Source of the DNA: an uncultured Sphingomonadaceae bacterium
Lineage (GTDB): Bacteria > Pseudomonadota > Alphaproteobacteria > Sphingomonadales > Sphingomonadaceae
Reading direction: 5' to 3'
Assembly (NCBI GenBank): GCA_947495985.1
Contig: CANMBD010000002.1
Location: 372,001 to 436,000 of the forward strand
Length of the DNA: 64,000 nucleotides
The notes beneath the pieces are model-generated. The model worked only from the letters and a program-made list of their open reading frames with translations, had not been told where the DNA came from and ran no database searches. Shown here in pieces: positions 27,379-36,884 of the stretch. The position numbers and the translations under genes are program-made. Position 1 is the first letter of the stretch. Every line of letters begins with the position of its first letter.

Positions 27379-27720
27379 ATGGCTAAAATAGTAATCGCAG
27401 CGCATATTGATGTGGATCCGGCAACACGGGAAGAATGTTTGAAAACGGCGCAGCCTTATATTGACGGCGCGCTGAGTCAGGAAGGCTGCCTATGCTATAG
27501 CTGGTGCGCAGACCTTAACAATCCATCGCGAATTGAAGTGTTTGAGGAATGGACCGACGAAGACGCTCTCGCCCAGCATTTCAAGGATGTCCACTATGCC
27601 AGCATGCTTGCTCATATCGGGAAATTCGGCCTAGCCAACGCGGTCAGTGCAAAATATCGCGTGGACGCAGAGGGCCCGGTTTACAACGCAGAAGGCGTAC
27701 CAACGCCCGCCTTTGACTGA
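27379..27720 (+). CDS. putative quinol/ABM-type monooxygenase
   Basis: 113 residues, antibiotic-biosynthesis-monooxygenase (dimeric ferredoxin-like) fold: VIAAHIDVDPATREECLKTAQPYIDGALSQEGCLCY and EVFEEWTDEDALAQHF. Such small cofactor-free oxygenases oxidise quinols or aromatic compounds. GGGGGAATTGGGAAA precedes the ATG. It sits between the NTF2-like and P450 genes. Confidence 0.85.
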   Translation: MAKIVIAAHIDVDPATREECLKTAQPYIDGALSQEGCLCYSWCADLNNPSRIEVFEEWTDEDALAQHFKDVHYASMLAHIGKFGLANAVSAKYRVDAEGPVYNAEGVPTPAFD

Positions 27721-27741
27721 ACCCCCAACAGGAATGAAAAC

Positions 27742-28989
27742 ATGAACGAAGCGGTTTCAAAATCTCTATTTCAACCAGATATATTGGTTGATCCCTTTGA
27801 CTTTTATGAAGAGCAACGCGCCAAAAGCCCAGTGTTCCTGGACGAAGCCAGTGGCGCTTATATTGTCCTCGACTATGATCTGATATCCGAAGCCGTGGGC
27901 CGGCTGGATGATTTTTCCAATAATTTTACAGCATTGCTCTCTGGTGGAAAATCTGACGAAGAGCTCGCCAATGATGAGGAAATTCAGGCCATTCAGGCAG
28001 ATGGATGGCCGCAGGTCAACACGCTGCTGACGGCCGATCAGCCCGTGCACACCCGCTTTCGCAAGCTCGTCAACCTGGCTTTCTCCATGCCCAAGGTGAA
28101 CAAACTGGAAGACAGCATCAGAGCCATGTCGAACGAGCTGATCGATAATTTTATCGACAAGGGCGAATGCGAATTCATGGAGGAATATGCGATTCCCATG
28201 CCGGTTCGCACTATAGCCGTGCAACTGGGCCTCGACGTCGCCGATGCCGATACGATCAAACGCTGGACCAATGCCTTTGTCGACAGACTGTCCGGCATGA
28301 TGACCCGGGAACGGCAATTGGAAACCGAGCGTGAAGTGGTCGAATATCAACATGCGCTCAAAGCCAATATGGATGCGCGGCGGAAAGAGGCGAAAAACGA
28401 TATCCTCTCAGATCTTGTCAATGCGCAGGTCGATGGCGAACGGCCGCTGGATGATGCAGAGTCGCTCTCCATTGTTCAACAGCTTATGGTCGCAGGCAAT
28501 GAGACCACAACGGCAGCGCTGGGTGAAGGGCTGCGTCTGTTTGCCACCAACCCCGATCAATATCAGAAGATCCAGGACGACCCCTCGCTCATCCCCAATG
28601 CCGTCGAAGAGGTGCTGCGCATGTCCAGCGGATCATCCGGTATCTGGCGGGTTATGCACCGGGATGCCGAACTGGGCGGGGTCATGCTGCCGAAGGGCGC
28701 GATGGTGATGATGCGCTATCATGCCGCCAATCGCGATCCCAAGCAGTTTGAAAATCCCAATAAATTTGATGTCGAGCGTAAAAACGCGCGCACCCATCTC
28801 GCCTTTGGCAAGGGCATTCACATGTGCGTCGGCAATATGCTGTCGCGCAAGGAGATGACAGTATCCTTCCAGCAATTTGCCAAGCGGATTGACAATATCC
28901 GGATACAGGAAGGCGCGGAGCTGACCTATCCGCCCAATATGATGCTGCGCGGACTAACCAATCTTCCGCTCACTTTTGACAAACGCTGA
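27742..28989 (+). CDS. cytochrome P450
   Basis: 415-residue soluble bacterial P450. I-helix motif AGNETTT, K-helix EEVLR, and the heme-ligand loop FGKGIHMCVGN with Cys362 are all present. No ferredoxin or ferredoxin reductase gene is adjacent, so electrons must come from elsewhere. By position it probably hydroxylates the compound handled by its NTF2-like, ABM and SDR neighbours. Sphingomonad P450s of this type often act on terpenoids, steroids or fatty acids, but the substrate here is unknown. Confidence 0.94.
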   Translation: MNEAVSKSLFQPDILVDPFDFYEEQRAKSPVFLDEASGAYIVLDYDLISEAVGRLDDFSNNFTALLSGGKSDEELANDEEIQAIQADGWPQVNTLLTADQPVHTRFRKLVNLAFSMPKVNKLEDSIRAMSNELIDNFIDKGECEFMEEYAIPMPVRTIAVQLGLDVADADTIKRWTNAFVDRLSGMMTRERQLETEREVVEYQHALKANMDARRKEAKNDILSDLVNAQVDGERPLDDAESLSIVQQLMVAGNETTTAALGEGLRLFATNPDQYQKIQDDPSLIPNAVEEVLRMSSGSSGIWRVMHRDAELGGVMLPKGAMVMMRYHAANRDPKQFENPNKFDVERKNARTHLAFGKGIHMCVGNMLSRKEMTVSFQQFAKRIDNIRIQEGAELTYPPNMMLRGLTNLPLTFDKR

Positions 28990-29011
28990 TAACAGATAAA
29001 GGGCAGAGACT

Positions 29012-29782
29012 ATGGGGATGATGGACGGGAAAGTTGCGCTGATTTCCGGCGGCGCTGAAGGCATTGGCGGCACAGCCGCGCAGCGGTTTGTCGAAGAAGG
29101 CGGCTCTGTCATGCTCGGCGATATCCAGCTGGAAAAAGCCGAAGCCCATGCAAAGGCTCTGGGCGAGCGCGCCGCAGCTGTGGAGCTGGACGTCCGTAAT
29201 CTGGACCAATGGGAGGCGGCAGTGGCCGCGACCAAGGCCAAATTCGGCAAGATCACAACCCTGTTCAACGTCGCGGGTATTTCCGAGCCCGGGTCAGTGG
29301 ACGAAGTTGATCTCGACAGCTGGAACCGCACTATCGACATCAACCTGCACGGCACGTTCAATGGCTGCCGCGTAGGCTTGCCCGCCATAATTGAAAGCGG
29401 CGAAGACGGCACCATCGTCAATATCGGGTCGATGCTGGCCATGCGGCCAGGCGCGCAATTTGCAGCCTATTGTGCCAGCAAGGCAGCAGTTACCTCGCTC
29501 AGTAAATCCTTGGCATTGCATTGCGCCGCAGAGAAATATCCGGTGAGGGTCAACACTGTTCATCCTGGCGCGATTGATACGCCGATGTATCAACGCTATC
29601 TCGCCGCCTATCCCGGACCGCATGACGAGGCGGTGGAAGTGTTTAACCGCAACCATCCCATAAACCGGGTCGGACTAGCCACGGAAGTCGCCGATGCGAT
29701 GCTTTGGCTGGCCAGTGATGCGAGCAGCTTCACTACTGCAAATGACATCACCGTCGACGGCGGCGGCAGCTATCGCGAGTAG
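29012..29782 (+). CDS. SDR family NAD(P)-dependent oxidoreductase
   Basis: 256-residue classical short-chain dehydrogenase. The nucleotide site reads ISGGAEGIGG (a variant of TGxxxGIG), NVAGIS replaces NNAG, and the catalytic set is Ser (IGSM), Tyr (AAYCASK, YxxxK) and Lys. It would oxidise an alcohol made by the upstream P450 (inference). Last gene of the cassette, followed by a bidirectional terminator. Confidence 0.93.
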   Translation: MGMMDGKVALISGGAEGIGGTAAQRFVEEGGSVMLGDIQLEKAEAHAKALGERAAAVELDVRNLDQWEAAVAATKAKFGKITTLFNVAGISEPGSVDEVDLDSWNRTIDINLHGTFNGCRVGLPAIIESGEDGTIVNIGSMLAMRPGAQFAAYCASKAAVTSLSKSLALHCAAEKYPVRVNTVHPGAIDTPMYQRYLAAYPGPHDEAVEVFNRNHPINRVGLATEVADAMLWLASDASSFTTANDITVDGGGSYRE

Positions 29783-29790
29783 CCTGCCCC

Positions 29791-29822
29791 ATTAAAAAAG
29801 GGGCCGCCGAAGCCGCCCCTTC
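29791..29822. terminator. bidirectional intrinsic terminator
   Basis: GGGGC (29800-29804) pairs with GCCCC (29815-29819). Read on the minus strand the loop is a C-UUCG-G tetraloop and the stem is followed by TTTTTTAAT, a strong terminator for the lipoprotein gene. The plus-strand tail (TTCCTG) is weaker, ending the SDR gene. Confidence 0.75.
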
Positions 29823-29889
29823 CTGTGCCAGATATGTGAAATGCGAAAATCTGGCGCCAGTAATTTATTCGCGGTAATCTCTTTGTGTC

Positions 29890-30648
29890 TTAGCGCCCGT
29901 TATTGGCAACGATATCAACTACCGTTCCACCGCCGGACCGCTTGTTAAGCGTGATGACAAAAGCACCATCATCATTGCCGCGTGTTCCGCCCAGTACATG
30001 TTCGCTGCCACGCAGCAGATATTCCGCGCTATAGCCGCCACGTTTCGCCTGGGTGTAATAATAATCGACGACATTTTTAATCGGACTGGCGGTAGAGAAG
30101 CTGACCACGCGAATATCGCATAGTCCGCCTTCAACGCCAGCTGCTTCCTTGACATTGGCCTTAGGATAAACCGGGAACTCCGGTGGCATCCGGTTGGCCC
30201 AGCCCATATCATAGCTCAGTTTCTGGTCACATGTGCCTTTGCCGCGCTGTGCGGCCTGCGCCTCGGCCTTCGCTCCCAGAGTTATGCCTTCTGAACCGGC
30301 ACAGCTGGTGCATTCGTCGTCCGATGTCATGTTGCGCGGCTTGGGCGCGCTCAGCATCTTGCCTTCAAACTGGGCGGTAGCATAAGCCTTGTCGCCCGCT
30401 GGCGGGACCTTGCCATCAATCGCGCCATTGGCACCGCGGATCGCGTTGGTATTTGCCTGATCGGTAAGACCAGGATCAACCAAAATCTGGTCTTCCAGAG
30501 CATCATTCATCGCCGGATCCGCCGTCAGATTATCGTCCAGCTCTGCCAGTTCCGCTTCATTGCCTTCGTTGCTTCCGCAGGCAGCCAAGGTCAACGGCAA
30601 AGTAAATGCCGTGGCTGTCAGCAAGAGGGAACGGGATAGGTGTGTCAT
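29890..30648 (-). CDS. lipoprotein of unknown function
   Basis: 252 residues with an LTLAAC lipobox, so probably membrane-anchored by lipidated Cys. An acidic, Asp/Asn/Ala-rich low-complexity region (about 25-75) is followed by a domain with DDECTSCAG and a later Cys pair (CDQKL, CDIRV), ending GGGTVVDIVANNGR. I do not recognise the domain. CtrA-like motifs sit 45-72 bases upstream. Confidence 0.75.
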   Translation of the reverse strand: MTHLSRSLLLTATAFTLPLTLAACGSNEGNEAELAELDDNLTADPAMNDALEDQILVDPGLTDQANTNAIRGANGAIDGKVPPAGDKAYATAQFEGKMLSAPKPRNMTSDDECTSCAGSEGITLGAKAEAQAAQRGKGTCDQKLSYDMGWANRMPPEFPVYPKANVKEAAGVEGGLCDIRVVSFSTASPIKNVVDYYYTQAKRGGYSAEYLLRGSEHVLGGTRGNDDGAFVITLNKRSGGGTVVDIVANNGR

Positions 30649-30692
30649 GCAATATGCTCCTGAATATGCCCGAACAATTGCACCAAAAAGCG

Positions 30693-30720
30693 TTAATTTT
30701 CTGTTAGGAAATATGGTTAA
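30693..30720. promoter_or_regulatory. CtrA-like sites upstream of the lipoprotein gene
   Basis: TTAA-N7-TTAG (30693-30707) lies close to ATGGTTAA (30713-30720), the reverse complement of the CtrA half-site TTAACCAT described in Caulobacter. Together they suggest cell-cycle control of the lipoprotein gene. Prediction by eye only. Confidence 0.35.
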
Positions 30721-30762
30721 ACCGCCAATCTTCCGTTAACCGCCTGTCCCAAATCGGGATTC

Positions 30763-31200
30763 TCAACCAAACCCGTCCGGCCCGTCAATTTCCCCGAATC
30801 GGATGAGTCTGGACGTCAGGACAGCCGCCTGTCGGTTGACGACCGCTTTTTGATATTCCGGATCCGTGACCATTTCAAGAAACGCGCCGCTATTCGGATA
30901 GCGGGCAATGAACGAGCTATCCCACTGCTTGTCATCCGGGCCGATGACCATGGCTTCCATCTTGCCGCGCCAGATAATCGTCCCGCCAACCCGTTTGAAA
31001 ATCGGCCCACTAGTCTTGCCATATTCCTCATATGCCCGGGCACCGCTCCAACCTTGCGCAGCATTGGGATGATCTGCGGGATATTGCGCGTGTTCATGGA
31101 AACGCAGCAGATTGAGCATATTGATCGGCACATCGCGAGGCAGCGCCTTAAACGCATCAAAATGCTCCCGCGTTGGATCCAAATATCGATCTTCTGCCAT
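30763..31200 (-). CDS. DUF1330 domain protein
   Basis: 145 residues, ferredoxin-like DUF1330 fold: PINMLNLLRFHEHA near the N-terminus and WDSSFIARYPNSGAFLEMVTDPEYQKAV near the C-terminus. No enzymatic role is established. Start ATG chosen for GGGAGAG seven bases upstream; an ATG two codons earlier is too close to it. A GNAT gene lies 37 bases upstream on the same strand. Confidence 0.85.
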   Translation of the reverse strand: MAEDRYLDPTREHFDAFKALPRDVPINMLNLLRFHEHAQYPADHPNAAQGWSGARAYEEYGKTSGPIFKRVGGTIIWRGKMEAMVIGPDDKQWDSSFIARYPNSGAFLEMVTDPEYQKAVVNRQAAVLTSRLIRFGEIDGPDGFG

Positions 31201-31237
31201 TTGCATGCTCTCCCTTATGCTCTCGTTCATTCGCAGC

Positions 31238-31789
31238 TTATTGAAACTGCTTTCTATTTTCCAGCCATTGATCGCGCGATTGCCCCCAGTCGTCAACCCG
31301 CGCATCCTGATAAGGTTTTGGCAGCTTCGTCGGTCCGCGATTGCTGGAGCCCACCCGCTCGGCCAGTTTGATCGATGCGCGGTTCTCCGGATCAATCGTA
31401 TGACAGATATCGCTCCAGCCCAGCTCATCCACCGCATAGTTCATGCTCGCCACCGCGGCTTCCAGAGCATAGCCTTTGCCGGCATATTCCGGGGCAACGC
31501 CCCAACCCACTTCGGTGCCGGGCCAGCCCTCGGGATACCAGGGGCCGATCCGGCCGATCCATTGGTCGCTATCCTTCAGGATCAGAGAGAACATCGCATA
31601 GCCCCGCACGTGCCAGGCACCGATCATGCCGCACAGGTCGCGCCAGCTTTCCGCCCGGCTTTTGACGCCGCCCAGATAGGTCATGGTTTCCTCATCCGCC
31701 TGAAAAGCGGCCCAGCCGTCAAAGTCACCGGCATTGGGTGGCCGCAGGATCAGCCGCTCGGTTTCTATCCTGATTTCGTTGATATCCAT
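31238..31789 (-). CDS. GNAT family N-acetyltransferase (RimJ/RimL-like)
   Basis: 183-residue GNAT starting IRIETERLILRPPNAGDFDGW, which is the RimJ/RimL subfamily opening. Motif A is GWGVAPEYAGKGYALEAAVASMNYAV and the late part contains HTIDPENRASIKLAERVG. Likely acetylates a protein N-terminus or small amine. It is the upstream partner of the DUF1330 gene. Confidence 0.9.
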   Translation of the reverse strand: MDINEIRIETERLILRPPNAGDFDGWAAFQADEETMTYLGGVKSRAESWRDLCGMIGAWHVRGYAMFSLILKDSDQWIGRIGPWYPEGWPGTEVGWGVAPEYAGKGYALEAAVASMNYAVDELGWSDICHTIDPENRASIKLAERVGSSNRGPTKLPKPYQDARVDDWGQSRDQWLENRKQFQ

Positions 31790-31877
31790 GGTCTTCCTCC
31801 CTTAAACGCCCTGTTATCCTAGGCTTATCTCCATAGAAACACTTGCAAAATCGGTGCACTATACCTATAATACAGTT

Positions 31878-32099
31878 ATGGCTAATCTAATTTCTATACT
31901 CATCGGCGGCATCGCCCTCATATTGGCTTTTGTCGGACTTGTTCCACTTCTCGGCTGGACCAACTGGCTGATTTTACCCATTGCTGGCGTTGGCGCTTTG
32001 TTCGGACTGATTTCGTCACGCAGTAGCGGCATGTATTTCTGCCTGATCGTCATGTGCATCTGTGCCTTTCGTTTGTGGATAGGCGGCGGGATTATCTGA
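31878..32099 (+). CDS. small hydrophobic membrane protein
   Basis: 73 residues, three hydrophobic segments (about 4-27, 30-44 and 52-68) with Gly-rich turns. No homologous family is recognised. The start is the ATG giving MANLISILIG. It stands alone between a divergent GNAT and rarD. Confidence 0.5.
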   Translation: MANLISILIGGIALILAFVGLVPLLGWTNWLILPIAGVGALFGLISSRSSGMYFCLIVMCICAFRLWIGGGII

Positions 32100-32361
32100 C
32101 CCCCGTCTTTACGTCAGCAGCCGCATGATCGAAAAGACGCGCGCAAAAGGCGACAAATTATACGCGGTACAGGGTTGAGATTCTTTAGAGCCGAGCCTTC
32201 TGCATTGCGACCTTACCCGTAACCCAACATATCCAATAAGATCGTGTAATATCCATAGGACGGATCATAGCCCAATGGCTGTCTTGTAGGACAGCTAATT
32301 TATCAGCGCCCCAAACTAATTTATATTGCCACTCCATCAGCCGAGGCCTAGGCGCAATGCT
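32100..32361. promoter_or_regulatory. intergenic region upstream of rarD
   Basis: 262 bases without a supported gene. It holds an inverted repeat GCTGTC-TTGTAG-GACAGC (32278-32295) and two direct copies of CTAATTTAT (32295-32303 and 32316-32324) spaced 21 bases, two helical turns, as for a regulator bound on one DNA face. A 62-codon minus-strand frame overlaps but has no support. Confidence 0.3.
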
Positions 32362-33279
32362 ATGACGGGCCAAGCATCCACCAGCCGACTGGGGCTCTTA
32401 CAGGCATTTCTTGCTTGCATCATCTGGGGCGTAATGCCGATCTATTTCAAACTGTTAGAGAGCGTTGCCCCGCTTGAGGTCGTCGCCCACCGGATTGTCT
32501 GGTCGGTGCCGGTCCTTTTGATCATCCTCTATTTCCGTAAAAACCTATCTGGTCTGCGCATCGCTTGGGCAGAACCAAAAATACGTGGGCCCTTGCTGGC
32601 AACCGCCTTGCTCATTACCGTTAACTGGCTCGTCTATGTCTGGGCCATTCAGGAAGACCACATTCTCGCAGCCAGCCTCGGCTATTTCATCAGCCCATTG
32701 CTCAGCGTTTTTCTCGCTAACATCTTCCTGAAGGAAAAGCTGAGTCGCAACCAATGGATCGCCGTCGGCATAGCCGCCATTGGCGTTTCCATCCTCGCGA
32801 TGGAGGCATGGCAGACCCTTTGGATCAGTCTCGCACTGGCGGGGTCATGGGGGCTATATGGTCTGGTCCGCAAAGTTACTGACGTCGGTCCAATCGTCGG
32901 GCTGACTGTCGAGACGAGCTATCTGCTTTTGCCGTTCCTGCTGTTCATCAGCTGGATCACTTTTGGTACCACAACGCCGACCACAACCACGCATCTTGGT
33001 GACAATCTCACCATCGATATACTGCTGCTTGGCGGTGCAATAGTCACGGCCACGCCGCTGATGCTGTTTGCTGCCGCCGTAAAGAAAATGAAGCTCAGCA
33101 CCATCGGATTAACGCAATATATTGCGCCGACTCTGCAATTTCTGATCGGTGTATTGCTCTATCGCGAGCCGCTCACGACGTCGCATATCATCTGCTTCAT
33201 CCTGATCTGGATCAGCCTTGCGATATTCTCCGCCGACGCGATTTTCGGCGGCGCCAGCAAGAAAACGGCTGCAACCTAG
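32362..33279 (+). CDS. rarD: EamA family transporter RarD
   Basis: 305 residues with about ten transmembrane helices in two EamA repeats. The N-terminal signature GLLQAFLACIIWGVMPIYFKLL and PLEVVAHRIVWSVPVLL match RarD, originally linked to chloramphenicol sensitivity and probably a metabolite exporter. The start after the proline-rich stretch is preferred. Convergent with pyrC. Confidence 0.93.
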   Translation: MTGQASTSRLGLLQAFLACIIWGVMPIYFKLLESVAPLEVVAHRIVWSVPVLLIILYFRKNLSGLRIAWAEPKIRGPLLATALLITVNWLVYVWAIQEDHILAASLGYFISPLLSVFLANIFLKEKLSRNQWIAVGIAAIGVSILAMEAWQTLWISLALAGSWGLYGLVRKVTDVGPIVGLTVETSYLLLPFLLFISWITFGTTTPTTTTHLGDNLTIDILLLGGAIVTATPLMLFAAAVKKMKLSTIGLTQYIAPTLQFLIGVLLYREPLTTSHIICFILIWISLAIFSADAIFGGASKKTAAT

Positions 33280-33285
33280 TTTCCC

Positions 33286-34332
33286 TTACCCGGCAATTTG
33301 CCAACGCAGTTCTTGTCCGGCGTGAAAAGGTACGATCGTCGCCCCGCCCGCTTCGATATTGTCTGGCACTGTGATCGCGGATCGTTTCAACGTGACGGTG
33401 CCTTCGTTGAGCGGCAGGCCATAAAAATTGGGACCATGTTCCGACGCAAAGCCTTCCAGCTTGCCCAGCGCACCTTCTTCCTCAAAAACCGTGGCATAGC
33501 TTTCCAGCGCATAGGGCGCATTGAAGATACCGGCGCAACCACAGGCTGATTCCTTGGCGTGGATTTCATGCGGCGCGCTGTCTGTGCCGAGGAAATATTT
33601 CGGCGATCCCGATGTCGCCGCTTTACGCAAAGCCAGTCGGTGTTGTTCGCGCTTGGCCACCGGCAGGCAATAGGCGTGCGGGCGAATCCCGCCCTGAAAC
33701 ATGGCATTGCGATTGATATGAAGATGTTGCGGTGTGATGGTCGCGCCGACATTGGGACCGGCGGCGTTTACGAAATCCACCGCATCGGCGGTGGTGATAT
33801 GCTCGAACACCACTTTCAGTTCGGGTAACTGCGAGACGATTTTCGACAGAGTGCGGTCGATAAACACTGCTTCGCGGTCAAAAACATCCACATCCGCATC
33901 GGTAACTTCACCGTGGATCAATAGCGGCATGCCGATATCCTGCATCCGCTCCAGCACCGGCATGATATTGGTGACATCAGTAACGCCATGAGCGCTGTTG
34001 GTCGTCGCATTGGCGGGATAAAGCTTGGCGGCGGTGAAAATACCGTCTTCAAATCCCTGTGCCATATCATCGGCATCAGATGTATCCGTCAGGTAGCATG
34101 TCATCAGCGGCGTGAACGCCGGGTTATCCGGGACCACCGCCAAAATCCGTTCCCGATACGCCGCCGCACTGGCGCTGTCCGTTACCGGCGGCGACAGGTT
34201 GGGCATGACAATGGCCCGGGCAAATTGCCGCGCCGTATAGCTGGCCACTGACCGCAGCATATCGCCATCACGCAGATGGACATGCCAGTCATCCGGCTGG
34301 CGGATGGTAATCTGGTCGGGCGATTGGTTCAT
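33286..34332 (-). CDS. pyrC: dihydroorotase (PyrC, type II)
   Basis: Zinc amidohydrolase that cyclises carbamoyl-aspartate in pyrimidine synthesis. DWHVHLRDG holds the first His pair, [14 protein letters not shown] the carboxylated Lys, and [10 protein letters not shown] and GTDSAPHE further ligands. 348 residues matches the short E. coli-like class. It diverges from ygfZ across 44 bases. Confidence 0.96.
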   Translation of the reverse strand: MNQSPDQITIRQPDDWHVHLRDGDMLRSVASYTARQFARAIVMPNLSPPVTDSASAAAYRERILAVVPDNPAFTPLMTCYLTDTSDADDMAQGFEDGIFTAAKLYPANATTNSAHGVTDVTNIMPVLERMQDIGMPLLIHGEVTDADVDVFDREAVFIDRTLSKIVSQLPELKVVFEHITTADAVDFVNAAGPNVGATITPQHLHINRNAMFQGGIRPHAYCLPVAKREQHRLALRKAATSGSPKYFLGTDSAPHEIHAKESACGCAGIFNAPYALESYATVFEEEGALGKLEGFASEHGPNFYGLPLNEGTVTLKRSAITVPDNIEAGGATIVPFHAGQELRWQIAG

Positions 34333-34376
34333 GGTTCGGGCTTTCTTTTAACGCTGAGCGTCCCTACCTAATCTGC

Positions 34377-35126
34377 ATGACCGAAACCAGACTAAATGAA
34401 CGCGCGGCGATCCGCATATCTGCTAGGGATGATAGCGAAGACTGCCGGGAATTCCTGCAGGGCCTTGTCACACAGGATATGCAGGCCGTTCAGCCGGACG
34501 CCCCGCAATGGGCGGCCCTGCTTACGGCCCAGGGCAAAACACTGTTCGACTTTTTCCTGTGGGCCGATGGTGATGACATCCTGATCGACTGTGAAAAGGA
34601 GCATGCCGAAGCGCTGGCAAAGCGCCTGAAACTCTATCGCCTGCGCCGGAAGATCGTGATCGAGATGGACGAAGCCATTACCGTGCACTGGGCCCGCGAT
34701 GCGGTCGGAAAGCCATCTGATCCGCGACTCACAGCTCTGGGTCATCGCTGGCTGGACGACAGTCAGAAAGACGAAAGCGCCGATTCTGCCTATAAAGCCC
34801 ACCGTCTTTCGCTTGGTGTGACCGAAGGCCAGGAAGAACTGGGTAGCGACAAAACCCTATGGCTGGAATGCAATGCGACCGAACTGAACGGCGTCAGCTT
34901 TACCAAGGGCTGCTATGTCGGGCAGGAAAACACGGCGCGGATGAACTATCGGCAAAAGATCAATCGCCGACTGGTCGTAGTGCCGCTGGATCAGGCCGAC
35001 GAAAAGCGTCAGCGCGCGGCCTATCCCGATCTCGGACTGTCCATCGAACATCGCCGCATTGACGATCTTGACGGGCTGGCTCTGCCGGGATGGCTCAATA
35101 GCGCCTTAACCGAAAAGTCAGAGTGA
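34377..35126 (+). CDS. ygfZ: folate-binding Fe-S repair protein YgfZ/CAF17
   Basis: 249 residues, GcvT-like fold. The signature KGCYVGQE (KGC-x-GQE) is present near residue 180 and its Cys is the hallmark of YgfZ, which aids repair and maintenance of Fe-S enzymes such as MiaB, with tetrahydrofolate. The N-terminal half carries the GLVTQDM motif. It ends two bases before the convergent DUF4167 gene. Confidence 0.93.
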   Translation: MTETRLNERAAIRISARDDSEDCREFLQGLVTQDMQAVQPDAPQWAALLTAQGKTLFDFFLWADGDDILIDCEKEHAEALAKRLKLYRLRRKIVIEMDEAITVHWARDAVGKPSDPRLTALGHRWLDDSQKDESADSAYKAHRLSLGVTEGQEELGSDKTLWLECNATELNGVSFTKGCYVGQENTARMNYRQKINRRLVVVPLDQADEKRQRAAYPDLGLSIEHRRIDDLDGLALPGWLNSALTEKSE

Positions 35127-35127
35127 C

Positions 35128-35796
35128 TTAAGCTGCGTCGCCTTCCGACGTTGCTTCGGCTTCCGCCGCCTTGGCTTTTACTGTCCGGCGCTTGCGAACC
35201 GGCTTTTTCTCAGCATCGCCATCAGCGCTATCATCCGATTTGATCGAAATGGCAGGAGGCAAAGCGCTGGCATCCAAACCATTTGATTCACCATTGGCTT
35301 CTGCGGCTTCACCGGCCGGTTTACGCGGGCGGCGCGCACGGACAGGCTTTTTCTCAGCTGGCGCGTCCACACTATCCTGACCGTCTGAACCGGCTGCTTT
35401 TTCCGGTTGATCATCCGCCTTGGGCCGGCGTCCGCGCTGCGGACGTCCGCGATCATCCTGATCGGCAGCGTCATCGGCAGTGTCATTGCGGTCATTATTC
35501 TGGTTTCGTTGTTCCTCGCGGGCCAATCGCTGCTCTTCACGGCGCGCCTGGCTGTCTGCATTCACCCGGAAATAATGGTCGGCAAATTGATGATAATATT
35601 CGGCATTGACGCGGTCGCCATTCACCTGGGCATCCTGCGCCATTTTTTTGTACTTATCCAGCATCTGGGCTGCATTGCCGCGCGCACGATTGTCGATCCG
35701 GTTATCCCGGTCCACACCGCCGCCACCGCGGTTGCCCTGATTGCGATTATTGTTGTTCCGGCCACGGCGACGGCCGCCGGCCTGACGATTATTCAT
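35128..35796 (-). CDS. DUF4167 RNA-binding-like protein
   Basis: 222 residues, strongly charged. The N-terminus (RRRGRNNNNRNQGNRGGGG, then a compact helix region MLDKYKKMAQDAQVNGDRVNAEYYHQFADHYFR) is the DUF4167 domain found in alphaproteobacteria. The C-terminus is a Lys/Arg/Glu/Asp-rich tail with repeated KKPVR motifs. Basic Arg/Gly-rich ends suggest nucleic-acid binding, unproven. The ATG lies just inside an in-frame TTG. Confidence 0.85.
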   Translation of the reverse strand: MNNRQAGGRRRGRNNNNRNQGNRGGGGVDRDNRIDNRARGNAAQMLDKYKKMAQDAQVNGDRVNAEYYHQFADHYFRVNADSQARREEQRLAREEQRNQNNDRNDTADDAADQDDRGRPQRGRRPKADDQPEKAAGSDGQDSVDAPAEKKPVRARRPRKPAGEAAEANGESNGLDASALPPAISIKSDDSADGDAEKKPVRKRRTVKAKAAEAEATSEGDAA

Positions 35797-36038
35797 CAAA
35801 TTCTGGGTGTCCTTATACCGTTAATAAACTCGGTCTTTCCTGTTATTGTCCCGCCACAAAGGCAGTGCCCGTGCCACAGACCCAATGATCCATAGCAACC
35901 CAAAGAAGACAAAAATCACCGGACATCAGCAATATTATCTATATGGGGGTAGGCCAGCGATTTTAGGGAAATTGCCAGAAATCATCCGGGCCTGAAACAT
36001 CCTTAGCGCCTTCATAAGCCAAAACCAAGTGATTTTTA
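35797..36038. other. intergenic spacer between DUF4167 and prmC genes
   Basis: About 240 bases without a supported gene. I see no promoter, hairpin or repeat that stands out. Confidence 0.4.
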
Positions 36039-36884
36039 TCAACCGGTGCACCGTCGCAGGACGAGAAGCCTGTCATTACCACCAAAATCCTGTTTGCATT
36101 CAACATGATGGGCATGTTTCCCAGCCAGTTTTGTCACCGGCTCCGCCTGATCAAAACCTATTTCCAGAAGCGCGGTGCCATTTTCGGACAATAGCTCCCC
36201 CAGCGCCGGAATGATGATTTCATAATCATCCATGCCTTGCGCGCCGGCAAATAACGCCTGATGGGGCTCAAAGTCAGCCACTTCCCGGGACAATTCGGCC
36301 TTGGTTGATACATAGGGCGGATTCGCAAGAATCAGGTCAAACGGTCCGTTCAGGGACTGCGTCCAGCCCGCCCCTCTCCAATCCTGCAATATGAAACGCG
36401 CCCGATTACTGAGTCGCAGGTGATCAGCATTGTTATGCGCTATCGCCAAAGCCGGAGCGCTGGCATCCATTCCCACGCCCTGCGCTTCGGGAAATTCAGA
36501 CAATGCGGCAAGCAACAGCACCCCGCTTCCCGTCCCGAGATCCAGAATGCTTCCTGGCGGGTGATCGGCTCCGATCTGCACCGCTGTTTCGACTAGAATC
36601 TCACTGTCAGGACGGGGAATAAGGACGTCGGGGCTGACATGAAACGGGAGACTCCAGAACTCCCGCTCGCCAATGATATGCGCCACTGGTTCGTGCGCTT
36701 TGCGGCGCTCAAGCAGCTCTGCAAAACCCTCCGGAACGGTCAGCTTTGGCAAATCCAGCAACAACTGCCCCCGATCGATCCCCAAAAGATGCGCCATCAG
36801 CAATTCTGCATCAAGACGCGGCGTCTCGCTGACCGATGCCAGAGCCTGCGCCGCGTTTCGTAATGCCGCAGCGATGTCAGCCAT
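36039..36884 (-). CDS. prmC: peptide chain release factor N5-glutamine methyltransferase
   Basis: Methylates the Gln of the GGQ motif in RF1/RF2. The class I SAM domain contains [12 protein letters not shown] and the substrate-binding signature ILANPPYV. I placed the start at [10 protein letters not shown], eight bases inside the prfA 3' end, which couples it to its own substrate gene. 281 residues, normal. Confidence 0.95.
   Translation of the reverse strand: MADIAAALRNAAQALASVSETPRLDAELLMAHLLGIDRGQLLLDLPKLTVPEGFAELLERRKAHEPVAHIIGEREFWSLPFHVSPDVLIPRPDSEILVETAVQIGADHPPGSILDLGTGSGVLLLAALSEFPEAQGVGMDASAPALAIAHNNADHLRLSNRARFILQDWRGAGWTQSLNGPFDLILANPPYVSTKAELSREVADFEPHQALFAGAQGMDDYEIIIPALGELLSENGTALLEIGFDQAEPVTKLAGKHAHHVECKQDFGGNDRLLVLRRCTG

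Noticed and set aside
32185..32373. 62-codon Trp-rich open frame on the minus strand
   Set aside because: It overlaps the rarD promoter region, has no ribosome site and matches no family I know.
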